Below, one piece after another: positions 43,309-53,049 of a stretch of DNA of 64,000 bases. The translations under genes were made by a program, and so were the position numbers. Source of the stretch: Rivularia sp. MS3 (GTDB lineage Bacteria; Cyanobacteriota; Cyanobacteriia; Cyanobacteriales; Nostocaceae); NCBI GenBank assembly GCA_019192545.1, contig JAHCMI010000014.1:1-64000 (forward strand), given 5' to 3'. The notes below the pieces were generated by a model. That model saw nothing but the letters and a program-made list of their open reading frames with translations, was not told the DNA's origin and searched no databases. Position 1 is the stretch's first letter, and each line of letters starts with the position of its first letter.

Positions 43309-43879
43309 TTACTAGTCAAGGTACGAGTACATATATCTTTTCGCTGTTAAAAACAAAAAGTCGGATCAATATTAATAAGATATTGCGAGAATATTTTTAA
43401 GCAATGTGAATGTAGAAAGGTAATTACGGTAGTTATTTGCACATTAAAGAATGCATTTACGTATGAGAAAATGAAATGTTAAATAGTTACTAAATTTTTC
43501 TCATCACGAAATACATATTTACCCAAACTAGTTAAAATTAGAACAATTTGTAGTAGAAACTAATTAACAACACATAATGGTAGTTCAGTAGCTACAAGTA
43601 AAAAACTATTCTACCGTAGTCTGGAAACATAATATAAAACTATTTGATGATTTCCAGCTTTATTACTAGACATAGAGCATTGCAAGCAATAACTTAGGAT
43701 TTGTGAAGTTTTGAGTTGTGAGTTTCAACTTTTACTTTTTTGAGTTCAAAGTCTTTTAATTGCTAATATGTTTTGCTTTGAGATTTAGTATGATTGTGTC
43801 ACTAGCTTGACTTAGCATAAAATTTCACATGAATTGAAGTGAGCAGTACAAAATGCTACCTACATGAAATATTTTGAAG
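43309..43879. other. Intergenic region upstream of pipX
   Basis: 570 bases, AT-rich, between the chorismate enzyme gene and pipX (both minus). It must carry the pipX promoter. I found no confident NtcA site or gene. Confidence 0.45.
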
Positions 43880-45442
43880 TTAAACTATTTGCAATGCTTT
43901 GATTTGCGCTTGTGCTTTATGCAGAGATTCATACCACTCTTTGCGAGCATTGCTATCTGCAACAATTCCTGCGCCAACTTGTCCCCAAACAGAATTAATA
44001 TTCGAGTGGTGTAAATTTAATCTGGAAGATTGAGGATCGACCTTTTTTAAGGAATTAAATAAATGATATGGTGTAATGCGCGATGGAGCAAGAGGGTTGA
44101 AAGACTTATTTACTTTAGCAGCCACCAACAAAGTGCGAATCAAGATATTTAGGTCTAAATTACCCCTTCGATCTAAATAACCGCAGGAGCCATAAAATAA
44201 GCTGCGTTTACATGGTTCAAGTTCTTCTATTATTTCCATACAGCGAACTTTAGGACAACCCGTGATCGTACCACCGGGAAACATAGCAGCGATGGTGTCG
44301 ATTATATTTTCTTTGCGATCGCGATTTTTATGTTTGGAGTCGTCGTATTTGAGAATTCCCTTGACGTTGCTAACCAGATGCATTACATGGCTATAACGTT
44401 CAATGGCAAACAATTCATCAACTTGCACGCTTCCCCATTCACAGACTCGTCCCAAATCATTACGCTCTAAGTCTACGAGCATAATATGTTCGGCACGCTC
44501 TTTAGTATTAGTAAGTAATTCCTGCGCTAATTTTCGATCTTCTTCTTCTGTCTCACCGCGCTTTCTGGTTCCAGCAATCGGCCGAGTTTGTGCTTGATTT
44601 TCGCATACTTGAACTAATCTTTCGGGCGAACAACTGACTACTTCACCCCAAGGAGTTTTGAAATAGCTAGCAAAAGGAGAAGGATTTATTTTTTGTAAAG
44701 CTTGATAAATTTCCCATCCAGAAGCATTTGTTTGAGTCTCAAAACGGATAGAAAGATTGGTTTGAAAAATATCCCCTGCTTTTATGTATTTCTTGGCTTG
44801 CAAAACAGCCGCTTCATAATCTGCTTGAGACGTAAGTAATTTTAAGGGAGATAATTTCCTGTGGCGAATTGCAGATACAGAATCTGATGAATCACAATTT
44901 TGGTCTAATTTATCTTCTAATTCATTCAGCTTACTGCCGTCGCTTGCAGCCAGCCACAAAACTTGTTTCCAATGATCCAATACTGCAAAACATTCGGGTT
45001 CGTACCAAAAAGCTACTGGAAACGGTAAATTATCGGATTTTAATGTTGGTAAACTCTCTGTTTCCCAGCCGACATCATAGCCCAGCCAACCCAGCCAGCC
45101 TCCAGTAAATGGAAGAGAAGAAAATTCAGCTTCTGGCTGCTTTTGTAGCATTTGTTTGCTTAATAATTGTTTGAGAAAAGGAAATACTCCCCCTAGTTGG
45201 GGAGTCCACATTTGCACAATATTATCAATTACCCGAGGTGAACCAGCGCAAATAGAATAGCGAGCTAATTTAGGATTGTTTGAATTATTGCAATTATTGG
45301 AATTATTTGCATAAGGGCTTTCCAAAAGAGCAGCTATTTGATTTTGGCAGGGAGAAAACAAACAAGTAAAAATCTTGCTCGCAGTACGCTCGTTCAAAGG
45401 AAGCTTTCGCCAATACCAAGGCTGTAATTCTTCTGTAATCAT
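43880..45442 (-). CDS. Chorismate-using synthase component I (anthranilate/aminodeoxychorismate synthase family)
   Basis: 520 aa from the ATG at 45442 (MITEELQPWY...). The open frame extends 31 codons into a purine-rich repeat, so the upstream start is rejected. Family blocks: GWLGWLGYDVGWE, DIFQTNLSIRFE, SCSPERLVQV, RPIAGTRKRGETEEED, MLVDLERNDLGRVCEWGSVQV and GTITGCPKVRCMEIIEELEP. PIAGT has Ala where classical PabB (PIKGT) carries a nucleophilic Lys, which points to TrpE-like chemistry. Cyanobacterial PabB-like proteins also show PIAGT, so trpE versus pabB is not decided. It needs a glutamine amidotransferase partner, not seen here. Confidence 0.85.
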   Translation of the reverse strand: MITEELQPWYWRKLPLNERTASKIFTCLFSPCQNQIAALLESPYANNSNNCNNSNNPKLARYSICAGSPRVIDNIVQMWTPQLGGVFPFLKQLLSKQMLQKQPEAEFSSLPFTGGWLGWLGYDVGWETESLPTLKSDNLPFPVAFWYEPECFAVLDHWKQVLWLAASDGSKLNELEDKLDQNCDSSDSVSAIRHRKLSPLKLLTSQADYEAAVLQAKKYIKAGDIFQTNLSIRFETQTNASGWEIYQALQKINPSPFASYFKTPWGEVVSCSPERLVQVCENQAQTRPIAGTRKRGETEEEDRKLAQELLTNTKERAEHIMLVDLERNDLGRVCEWGSVQVDELFAIERYSHVMHLVSNVKGILKYDDSKHKNRDRKENIIDTIAAMFPGGTITGCPKVRCMEIIEELEPCKRSLFYGSCGYLDRRGNLDLNILIRTLLVAAKVNKSFNPLAPSRITPYHLFNSLKKVDPQSSRLNLHHSNINSVWGQVGAGIVADSNARKEWYESLHKAQAQIKALQIV

Positions 45443-45566
45443 TAATTGGGAAACAGGGAAGACAAGGGGACAAAAAGATAAAGAGATAGGGAGATGGGGA
45501 GAAGCAAGAGAATAACTTTTTACTCGCAAATACAAACAACAATTAACTCCTAAATGCGAATAACTA

Positions 45567-46496
45567 TTAGTTAACTTGATTTCCTATAGTAAAACGCATT
45601 CCCCAAAAGAAGATTAATACAGCTATAGCTAACCAATCAAAAGCTTTTAAACGTAAATTATGCCATTGGACTCGGTGTTTATCGGAACCAATAAAACCCC
45701 TTACCACAATACCATTTGCCATTTGATCGGCTCTTAACAGCAAATTTTTTAATAATCTTTCTGCCACCATCATCCAAACTTTAACTACTCCTTTAATCCC
45801 TAATTTTTTCCAATTAATAGCTCTAGTCATTACCGAGCGAACTAAATTTTGAATTTCTTCTAAAACAAGAGGGATAAAGCGTAAGGATAATGTTAATGTC
45901 AAAGCTATTTCAGTCACCGGTACTTTAAAGCGCCTTAAGGGCTGCATTAAGCTTTCAATACCTGCCGTGATTTCTTCAGGAGCGGTAGTTAGTAAATATA
46001 AGGTTGTGCTATACAGAACTGTAAAAAAAATCGTGCTTAAACGTACTGCTAAATCAAAGGAATGTCTTGTTACTTTTACAGGTCCTCTAGCAAATAATAC
46101 ATAATTATATTCCTGCGATTTAAATCTCGATACGATGGAATCTTCTGTATTATTTTGAGTTGATGGTTGATTTAAATACTGATTCTCTACAGGTAAACGG
46201 GGTTGATAATCAACACCCATTCCATCAGGACTAAGAGATGCAATAATTAAAACCAGGAAGCAAATTGATAGTAAATAACCCATTTGCTGCCGCCATACTC
46301 TCCGAGGAATTCCTGACACTAAGGTGATAAAAATTAATATGCATACAAGTATTACGCGCCACCAAGTATTAGCAAAAATATAAGTGCTGAGAAAACTCAT
46401 TAACCATACGAATTTAACTCGCGAGTCGAGTCTATGCAGCCAAGTAACAGGTTGTTCTAAATAAAGTCCTAATGGTAAAGAACGTAATAAATCCAT
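45567..46496 (-). CDS. ecfT: Energy-coupling factor transporter membrane protein EcfT/CbiQ
   Basis: 309 aa with about five to six membrane helices. It begins MDLLRSLPLGLYLEQPVTWL, with HRLDSRVKF (the conserved cytoplasmic loop). The C-terminal coupling helices contain SLRFIPLVLEE and RADQMANGIVVRGF (Ala-Arg-Gly-type motif). EcfT joins a substrate-binding S component to ATPases for vitamin or metal uptake. No S component or ATPase gene is adjacent, so the substrate is unknown. A long AGTTAGG heptad repeat lies just upstream. Confidence 0.9.
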   Translation of the reverse strand: MDLLRSLPLGLYLEQPVTWLHRLDSRVKFVWLMSFLSTYIFANTWWRVILVCILIFITLVSGIPRRVWRQQMGYLLSICFLVLIIASLSPDGMGVDYQPRLPVENQYLNQPSTQNNTEDSIVSRFKSQEYNYVLFARGPVKVTRHSFDLAVRLSTIFFTVLYSTTLYLLTTAPEEITAGIESLMQPLRRFKVPVTEIALTLTLSLRFIPLVLEEIQNLVRSVMTRAINWKKLGIKGVVKVWMMVAERLLKNLLLRADQMANGIVVRGFIGSDKHRVQWHNLRLKAFDWLAIAVLIFFWGMRFTIGNQVN

Positions 46497-46501
46497 ATAA
46501 A

Positions 46502-46571
46502 AGTTAGGAGTTAGGAGTTAGGAGTTAGGAGTTAGGAGTTAGGAGTTAGGAGTTAAGAGTTAGGAGTTAAG
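46502..46571. repeat. AGTTAGG heptad tandem repeat (10 units)
   Basis: Ten consecutive 7-base units, AGTTAGG or AGTTAAG, between ecfT and der. Confidence 0.9.
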
Positions 46572-46582
46572 GAATTCAAATT

Positions 46583-46617
46583 TTTGACCTTTGACCTCTA
46601 ACCTTTGACCTTTAACC
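46583..46617. repeat. TTTGACC heptad tandem repeat (5 units)
   Basis: Units TTTGACC, TTTGACC, TCTAACC, TTTGACC, TTTAACC, reaching to within three bases of the der stop codon. Confidence 0.85.
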
Positions 46618-46619
46618 TT

Positions 46620-47987
46620 TTAACCCCAGACTTTAGTTGCTCTATTAGCAGTAACATTTTCTGCGTCTCGGACTTTCTTACTTCTCCATAAAAGACGGAT
46701 AGGAGTGCCTCTAAAACCTAATTGTTCCCGGAATTGACGCTCAATGTAACGACGATAGTTGTCATTAAAACGTTTAGCATCATTAACGAACAAAGCAATA
46801 GTGGGTGGGCGAGTGCTAACTTGAGTTCCGTAATAAATTCTCCCTTGTTTACCGCTACGACTAGCAGGTGGAGAATGCCAGCGCACTGCTTCTTCTAATA
46901 CTTCGTTGATGACTGAAGTACTTACCCTTCTTCTATGCTGTTCAATTGCTTGATTCACTAAATCAAGAATTTTGAATACGCGCTGCCCGGTTAAGGCACT
47001 CACAAAAATTGTTTCCGACCATTCGGAAAAATGAAGTCTACCGGATAGATATTTTTGGTAGTCGTAAACGCTGTAAGAATCTTTTTCGTAAGCATCCCAT
47101 TTATTTACAACCGTTACACAAGCCCGACCTTCATCGATTATTCTTCCAGCTAATTTTTGATCTTGGTCGGTGATTCCGTCAAGGGCATCTATTACAAATA
47201 AGACCACATCTGAGCGACGAATAGCTTTAAAAGCACGGTTAATACTAAAAAATTCAGTACCGTAATTAACGTTTTTCTTTTTCCTAATACCTGCCGTATC
47301 TATTAAACGATAGACTTGATTATCTTTTTCAATAAAGGTATCAATTGCATCGCGAGTAGTACCAGAAATTGGACTAACAATTGCTCTTTCTTCACCAACA
47401 AAAGCATTCAGTAAACTCGATTTACCAACATTTGGTCTGCCGACAATAGCAATTTTTATTTCTTCGTCTTCTGTAATTTCTGAAGCTGGCGGAAGGTGAT
47501 TGATTAATTCATCCAACAATTCTCCCGTTCCGTTTCCGTGAATTCCTGACATCGGAAAAGGTTCTCCGAGTCCCAACTGCCAAAAATCGGCAGCTTGAAG
47601 CAATCCTTGATCTGGAGATTCGCATTTATTGACAGCGAGTAACACTGGTACCGGATGATGTCGCAACCATTCAGCAATTTCCAAATCTGCCGGTGTCGCT
47701 CCAGTCTGCCCATCTACAACGAAAATAGCCGCACTAGCCTCAGCTAAAGCTATCATTGCTTGCTGACGAATGAACGGTAAAAATTCCGTATCGTCATTGA
47801 ATATCAAACCACCCGTATCAACAACCATAAACTCGCGATCGCGCCAAAATGCATTCAAATAAGTTCTGTCTCGGGTGACTCCTGGTTCGTCATGAACGAT
47901 AGCTGACTGCTGTTTAGCTAAACGGTTGACTATAGTTGATTTGCCCACATTGGGACGACCGATAATAGCTACTATAGGAAGACTCAT
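46620..47987 (-). CDS. der: Ribosome-associated GTPase Der (EngA)
   Basis: 455 aa with two tandem GTPase domains, each with GRPNVGKS (residues 10-17 and about 183-190), DTGG/DTAG switch regions and NKCE/NKWD base-recognition motifs. A C-terminal KH-like domain ends the protein ([32 protein letters not shown]). Der is needed for 50S subunit assembly. It is complete and of normal length. Confidence 0.96.
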   Translation of the reverse strand: MSLPIVAIIGRPNVGKSTIVNRLAKQQSAIVHDEPGVTRDRTYLNAFWRDREFMVVDTGGLIFNDDTEFLPFIRQQAMIALAEASAAIFVVDGQTGATPADLEIAEWLRHHPVPVLLAVNKCESPDQGLLQAADFWQLGLGEPFPMSGIHGNGTGELLDELINHLPPASEITEDEEIKIAIVGRPNVGKSSLLNAFVGEERAIVSPISGTTRDAIDTFIEKDNQVYRLIDTAGIRKKKNVNYGTEFFSINRAFKAIRRSDVVLFVIDALDGITDQDQKLAGRIIDEGRACVTVVNKWDAYEKDSYSVYDYQKYLSGRLHFSEWSETIFVSALTGQRVFKILDLVNQAIEQHRRRVSTSVINEVLEEAVRWHSPPASRSGKQGRIYYGTQVSTRPPTIALFVNDAKRFNDNYRRYIERQFREQLGFRGTPIRLLWRSKKVRDAENVTANRATKVWG

Positions 47988-48074
47988 AAAAGGATACTCC
48001 TGAAGCTCTCCAAACTAATATTGTAACTATACTCGTTACAAAAACTCCAAATTCTAGCAATTATAAATTAAAGA

Positions 48075-48530
48075 ATGAAAACTTATAAGCCTCATAAGCT
48101 GCTTTGTAAGGCTAAATTTTTACTTATAAGATTAACAAAAAGTATTTTTATCTTGGGTATTTGCATTTTATTCTACGCACATTTTATCGAACCGAATTGG
48201 ATTGATATCAATTATTTAAAATTAAAATTACCAAGTTTAGCCTCAGAGTTTAATGGCTATCGGATTGTGCAAATAAGCGATATTCATATTGATAAACGAA
48301 GCAAAAAACAGCGTTTAAATCATATTTTCTGGCTTGTGAATCAACAAAAACCAGATTTGATTGCAATTACAGGAGATTTTGTTACTCGTCGTCAAAAGTA
48401 TTACGCCGGACTTTATAAAGTAGGAAAAATGTTTGAATACACTAATAGAGGTATAGGTATGACCAAACTGCATTTACGATTTGCTTCTCGTCCGGAAATT
48501 ACGGTTTTTATATTAGAAAATTACAAATAA
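48075..48530 (+). pseudogene. Metallophosphoesterase remnant with an internal deletion
   Basis: A 151-aa in-frame remnant. The N-terminal part is normal: a membrane helix (FILGICILFYAHFIEP), then FNGYRIVQISDIHIDKRS (the D-x-H metal motif) and DLIAITGDFVTRR (GDF motif). After YYAGLYKVGKMF it jumps to YTNRGIGM and RFASRPEITVFIL, which in full-length relatives (about 280-300 aa) form the extreme C-terminus. The GNHD, and GHTHGGQ motifs and about 130 residues between are missing. Two metal sites cannot be completed, so it is most likely inactive. The junction is near 48420-48440. Confidence 0.8.
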
Positions 48531-48541
48531 ATAGCAGATAA

Positions 48542-49693
48542 TTATACAGATTTTTCCCGATATCTACCTTGAGCTAAAATATGCCCTAAAGCCGCTATCC
48601 AAATAATAATTGGAAGGAACTCCAAGCTAAAGTAATCTATAATTCTTGCAGGAACCCATAAACTGAATCCGAGCAAACTGACAAACAATATATTTAGTTT
48701 ATTCGGCTTGTCGAAAAATAATTTGATTGCAGCTAATAATAAAAATATTAACATCACATTATCGTAATGCCTATGATAAATACAAACTCTACCAATAACA
48801 GAACAGATAGCGAATAAATTAAGCAAAGAGTAATTACGGCATAAATAAATTATTATACTAACTGCAAGTAAACCGATTATTCCTAGCAGTACAGTTGCCT
48901 GCTTGGGGTCAAGTCCTAAAGCTGTCACAAAGCCAATCGCCGAATATCCCTTATCTGCAAAATATTTTGACTGTCCGAAAATTTTGTTAAGCATATAAAT
49001 AGGGCTTAACTTAGTAATTATCCAAATATAAATACTTCCAAGAATTATATAAAGGGAAAAAGCCAAAATTGATTTCAAGCGCTTGCGAATTATTAAGATT
49101 AAAAAGTATGGTGCTGAAATATTGGGTTTGACCATTGCAACTCCCAACATTAAACCAATCCAAATATTCTTATTGTTTTGAATCAACCAAAACATTAAAA
49201 TTAATAATGCATTCACAATAAGTCCGTATTGACCCATAGTCAATGTAGATTTATTACTAGCAATTGCTAAAACAGCAGTTAAGCAAAACAACGCTTTGGC
49301 TCGATTATAAGGAAGTCCAATTCTATAAGCGAAAATTCCTGAAATTAAAATGGATATCGTATTTAGAAATGCATGATACAGGCGAGTTAATTCCCAAGAA
49401 ATAGGAGGAAAAAAAACAAATCCTGTAAAAAATGACCAAGGAGGATACCCACCTGAATCAATTACTCCAATTTCTGGAATAATATTAGGTGAACCTTTCA
49501 TTGCATCGTAAGGATAAACTCCTTGATATATATATTGTTGCTCTTTCCATCTTGAAAGTAAATCGACAGCTGTATCTTTAGGTATGAGTAAATCGTAAAA
49601 ACCTGTAAAAAAATAGATTAATACAGGAACAGTTAAGAGAATAGAGACAAATAATATTTTCTCTTGTTTAATAAATGATTTTATTGTTTTCAT
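48542..49693 (-). CDS. GT87/DUF2029-like polytopic membrane protein (putative mannosyltransferase type)
   Basis: A 383-aa protein with about nine membrane helices. The DUF2029/GT87-like features are an Asp-containing first periplasmic loop (LLIPKDTAVDLLSRW), TMGQYGLIVNALLILMFWLI, and GLMLGVAMVKPNISAPYF. Actinobacterial relatives transfer mannose from polyprenyl-phosphate donors. In cyanobacteria the role is unknown, and a polysaccharide or glycolipid role is inferred. It points toward the metallophosphoesterase remnant. Confidence 0.7.
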   Translation of the reverse strand: MKTIKSFIKQEKILFVSILLTVPVLIYFFTGFYDLLIPKDTAVDLLSRWKEQQYIYQGVYPYDAMKGSPNIIPEIGVIDSGGYPPWSFFTGFVFFPPISWELTRLYHAFLNTISILISGIFAYRIGLPYNRAKALFCLTAVLAIASNKSTLTMGQYGLIVNALLILMFWLIQNNKNIWIGLMLGVAMVKPNISAPYFLILIIRKRLKSILAFSLYIILGSIYIWIITKLSPIYMLNKIFGQSKYFADKGYSAIGFVTALGLDPKQATVLLGIIGLLAVSIIIYLCRNYSLLNLFAICSVIGRVCIYHRHYDNVMLIFLLLAAIKLFFDKPNKLNILFVSLLGFSLWVPARIIDYFSLEFLPIIIWIAALGHILAQGRYREKSV

Positions 49694-50041
49694 TAAAAGT
49701 AAAAGAATAATATTTTAAGAAAAACACCCCAAATATATAGGAATAGCCGCAGCTGGTACATTTTCTTGTAAGGGAGGCTAATTGGGAGGACACTGCGTTG
49801 CAGTAAGCTATTGTGCAGTTCCGGCGAACGGCAACACAATGGTTTCCTCTGTTGCAAAACTGAAAATTTATTCCTAGTTTTTAACTATGTTTTTCAAGAC
49901 ATAAACGTATTGTAATACACTAATGGTTTGTGTTATGCAATGTATGCAATAGTTTGTGGTAAGGACTTTAATACTGCTTTGTGGAGGGCAGATCCTCCCT
50001 AACCCTCCTTACTAAGGAGGGAATAAAAGCCACACCAGTTA
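49694..50041. other. Intergenic region with palindromes
   Basis: The minus strand at about 49748-49766 could encode KCTSCGYSY, a zinc-ribbon-like snippet; a similar snippet (KCAGCGHSYF) lies on the minus strand at about 56441-56462. Neither has a convincing open frame. A CCCTCCTTA / TAAGGAGGG hairpin at 50003-50021 follows the rtcB 3' end and may terminate it. Confidence 0.45.
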
Positions 50042-51490
50042 CTACGCTTTAAAAGTCAAAATAGGACTTAACCGCGCTACAACATCAATAATTCCGGCTT
50101 TTACCTGTATATCAATCACCGAATCAATTGGTTTATAAGCTGCGGGTGCTTCTTCAATGCGTCTTTCTGCTTGCAAAGTAATACAATCAACTCCTGTTAA
50201 TCCTAATTCTTCCTCGGTTTGCGATGCACCTCTACGACTGAGTTCAAATCGACTCCGCAATCTTCCCGCACCATGAGAAGCAGAATTTGCAAATTTATGA
50301 TTACCTTTTCCTACACATAGATAACTAGAAGCACCCATCGAACCGGGAATAATTACAGGCTGCCCCAGATTGGCTGGACAAGCACCTTTACGAGTTATCC
50401 ACCTAGAAATTTTGGATTCAACAGGTAATGTAATGTTGTGAGGTAAATCGTAAATCAAAGGCGCTTCGACATCACCATAAACTTCACGCAAACGCAAACG
50501 CAGTAATTCAGCTAACAGCAAACGATTCATAAAACCGTAGTTTGCAGCAGTGGCTTCAGCTTGAAGATAACCATCAACTAATTCGGGATGACAATTAAAC
50601 GACAGCGGAAAGATTTTAGAATCGGGATATTTAACCCCTGCTTCCCAAGCCGCTTTTGCCTTGTCTCGCCACATTCCGCCAATATATTTACCGACATGAC
50701 GGGAACCCGAGTGAATCATAAAGGCAATTTGTCCTTCTTTGATTCCCCAAGCGTAAGCTAAAGCTGGATTTACAACTTTATCGACTCGCTGAACTTCTAC
50801 AAAATGGTTGCCACCACCAATAGTAGCTAATCCACCGTCGCGTACTAATGCTTCATGGGGTACGAGTTCGTCTGGTGCAAGCTGCCAGTTGCCATCCATC
50901 GAACCACCTAAGAAAATATTGTCGCTTTCTACTGCAAGCTGTTCCAAATTAGATTTTGTAACGCTTCCTGAAGGTGAATCTAGCATTGCATCCAACCAAC
51001 CGGGAACCCCATACTCGAATAAAGCCTGCATTGCTAACCCTGGCATAGTGACATCGCGAGTACCGAAAAAGTAATCCCCTTTGATTAATTCCACGAATAA
51101 ATCCCGTTTGGCTAAGAATGCATCAACGGTTAAATCGGCTATATGTAAGCGCATTCCACAGTTAATATCAGAACCGGTAGCCGCAGGAATTACCATGTTT
51201 TGGGTTTGCACAACCGAACCAATGGCAATACCGGCATCACCCGGATGAAAATCCGGTGTAGCATGACATTTACAAACATAACCACCGGCAGGATGACGAA
51301 CATTAGCAAGATTTGCTAACTGTTTAAGGGCTTTTGCTTCTACAGGAAAATTTTTAGGTAGTAAAACTTCTGCTACAGGTGCGCTACTGTTATTAGTCAA
51401 CCGCACTGAATAAGTTGAATTATTGTAAGTGACATCCAAACCTTGCCGCGACAAAGCACGCAAGAGACGCTTTAAATTTTTGGGCTGCAT
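50042..51490 (-). CDS. rtcB: RtcB-type RNA ligase
   Basis: 482 aa with the conserved RtcB metal and nucleotide sites: CHATPDFHPGDAGIAIGSV (Mn-binding Asp/His), GSDINCGMR (catalytic Cys), GGGNHFVEVQ, IHSGSRHVGKYI, PGSMGASSYLCVGKG and SASHGAGR with the guanylated His. RtcB joins 2',3'-cyclic phosphate or 3'-phosphate ends to 5'-OH ends with GTP, in tRNA or RNA repair. Length is typical. It is monocistronic, with no archease gene nearby. Confidence 0.95.
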   Translation of the reverse strand: MQPKNLKRLLRALSRQGLDVTYNNSTYSVRLTNNSSAPVAEVLLPKNFPVEAKALKQLANLANVRHPAGGYVCKCHATPDFHPGDAGIAIGSVVQTQNMVIPAATGSDINCGMRLHIADLTVDAFLAKRDLFVELIKGDYFFGTRDVTMPGLAMQALFEYGVPGWLDAMLDSPSGSVTKSNLEQLAVESDNIFLGGSMDGNWQLAPDELVPHEALVRDGGLATIGGGNHFVEVQRVDKVVNPALAYAWGIKEGQIAFMIHSGSRHVGKYIGGMWRDKAKAAWEAGVKYPDSKIFPLSFNCHPELVDGYLQAEATAANYGFMNRLLLAELLRLRLREVYGDVEAPLIYDLPHNITLPVESKISRWITRKGACPANLGQPVIIPGSMGASSYLCVGKGNHKFANSASHGAGRLRSRFELSRRGASQTEEELGLTGVDCITLQAERRIEEAPAAYKPIDSVIDIQVKAGIIDVVARLSPILTFKA

Positions 51491-51712
51491 GAATTTCTCT
51501 CAGTCTTTAACAAAGACTTATTGTTGTGAAGGTATTAGTGAGACGTGGGTTCAGCAGCCGCGTCTGGAAATAATTAAGATGTCGTTTTTCCAGAATTTAG
51601 GGAAAGACGACTGATTATTTTTGGTTAACTATAATTGAATTAATCTGTAACTTTGCTAACACATATTTTAACTTCCTGCAACAATGCTAGAAACCCTCTT
51701 TATTTTGTCTTT

Positions 51713-51751
51713 ACACCCCTTTTCTTCACAAGGAGAGGGGAAGGGGTAAGG
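51713..51751. repeat. Short palindromic repeat (CCCCTTTTCTTCACAAGGAGAGGGG type)
   Basis: Member of the family at 12435-12473. It lies between the SDR 3' end (51768) and rtcB. Confidence 0.55.
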
Positions 51752-51767
51752 TTCAAACCGCGATATT

Positions 51768-52469
51768 TCAAGCTCCTTCTCCGCTCATGGCTGGAATTTG
51801 AATTTCTTTGATGCAGGTTGAACGTGATAAAGAAAGTACGCAGTCAATTACCTGCAATAAATCTTGGAGAGGTATGGCATTTTCTTCGGATTTACCAGCT
51901 TCTCTCAAATCGGATAAAACTTCTGAAGTCGCGATATTTCCAGGATTAATTACCGTAACTGCAATTCTATCTTCACGTAATTCTTCTCGAAGCGCATGAA
52001 CAGCACCCCTTAACCCAAATTTAGAAGCAGAATTCGCGACTTCTCTTGCAGGAAAATTATCTAGTCCCGATAAAGCACCCATAAATATAATCTTTGGGTT
52101 AGAAGATTTGCGAAGAGCAGGTAACAAGGATTTAGTTAAACGAATCGGAGCTAAAAGATTTACTAGCAATACATTTTCAATCTCTTCATCAGAGCATTTT
52201 TCAAAAGAATAATTTTTAGTAAATGCTTGATTCTCCCAAGTTCCACCCATAAAAAGCAAACCATCAAGAAGGCGATCGCCTACAGCATCACTAACAATTT
52301 CAATTCCTTGCTTCGTACTAATATCAGCTTTAACCCATTCACCAACGGCTGAAGCAGAACGAGAAACTGTAATTAATCGATTGCTGCGAGAAATTAAATG
52401 CTCCGAGACAGCTGCACCTACTCCTCGACTAGCACCAACAACAATCAGATTGTTAAAAACACTTGTCAA
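51768..52469 (-). CDS. Short-chain dehydrogenase/reductase
   Basis: 233 aa. The Rossmann motif is VVGASRGVGAAVSEHL near the N-terminus (TGxxxGxG-like). The expected NNAG-type region appears as LLFMGGTWEN, and a Ser (GALSGLDNF) precedes N-x-A-S-K at the position of the catalytic YxxxK: AREVANSASKFGLRG has Ser for Tyr in the usual spacing (S-A-S-K). It lacks an obvious catalytic Tyr, so activity is uncertain. It is convergent with rtcB and divergent from hemE. Confidence 0.75.
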   Translation of the reverse strand: MTSVFNNLIVVGASRGVGAAVSEHLISRSNRLITVSRSASAVGEWVKADISTKQGIEIVSDAVGDRLLDGLLFMGGTWENQAFTKNYSFEKCSDEEIENVLLVNLLAPIRLTKSLLPALRKSSNPKIIFMGALSGLDNFPAREVANSASKFGLRGAVHALREELREDRIAVTVINPGNIATSEVLSDLREAGKSEENAIPLQDLLQVIDCVLSLSRSTCIKEIQIPAMSGEGA

Positions 52470-53049
52470 TTACGGCACCTTTGATTACTTTTACGAGCTA
52501 CTTTTATCAAGATATTTACAGCATCTAAAGAAAAAATGGAACTTTAAAACTTTGATAAAAGAACGATGTAGTACAATAACTTGCAATTTTCAATAAGTGT
52601 TAAAAACGAGGATATATTCAACAAGAAAAACTTAACGAATAAGCATAAATCCTCACGGTTATTAAGCAATTAAAATATTTTAATCGTCGTCTACAGAATT
52701 CATAAATGACTGAACTACTGAGTTTAAGCTAGTTACCAAAAAAACGTAAAAGTAATTATAATAGTTTACATAATTTATCAATTGTTCAATCAAGTTAACA
52801 ACTGCAATACCAGTTTATGAGTAGATGATTTTGGAAAAATATGATCTTGCGAGGGGAAAAATAATCAAAGAATCTCCCGTTTTTAAAGTCTTCTTAGAAC
52901 TGACGAAAGAAAATAATTTCTCAGCATTGTAAAACATATGCTTGACAACTTAATATTTTGCAACAAAAAGTCCGAAAAACGACAATCAAAGAATGATAAT
53001 CTGATAAATCATAGGTTAAATAAACTAGTTATTTAGGATGAATTAATAT
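52470..53049. other. Divergent intergenic region between the SDR gene and hemE
   Basis: 580 bases, AT-rich, with the hemE and SDR promoters. No gene, RNA or strong repeat was recognised. AGGATG, about 10 bases before the hemE ATG, is a weak ribosome site. Confidence 0.45.

Noticed and set aside
43309-43500. Possible NtcA site (GTA-N8-TAC) before pipX
   Set aside because: Near-matches such as GTACGAGTACATAT do not have the correct spacing, so no operator is claimed.
44403-45108. Plus-strand frames inside the chorismate-enzyme gene
   Set aside because: They are shadows of the minus-strand coding sequence.
43880-45535. Extended start of the chorismate-enzyme gene at 45535
   Set aside because: The first 31 codons come from a purine-rich repeat (45450-45520); the ATG at 45442 fits the family.
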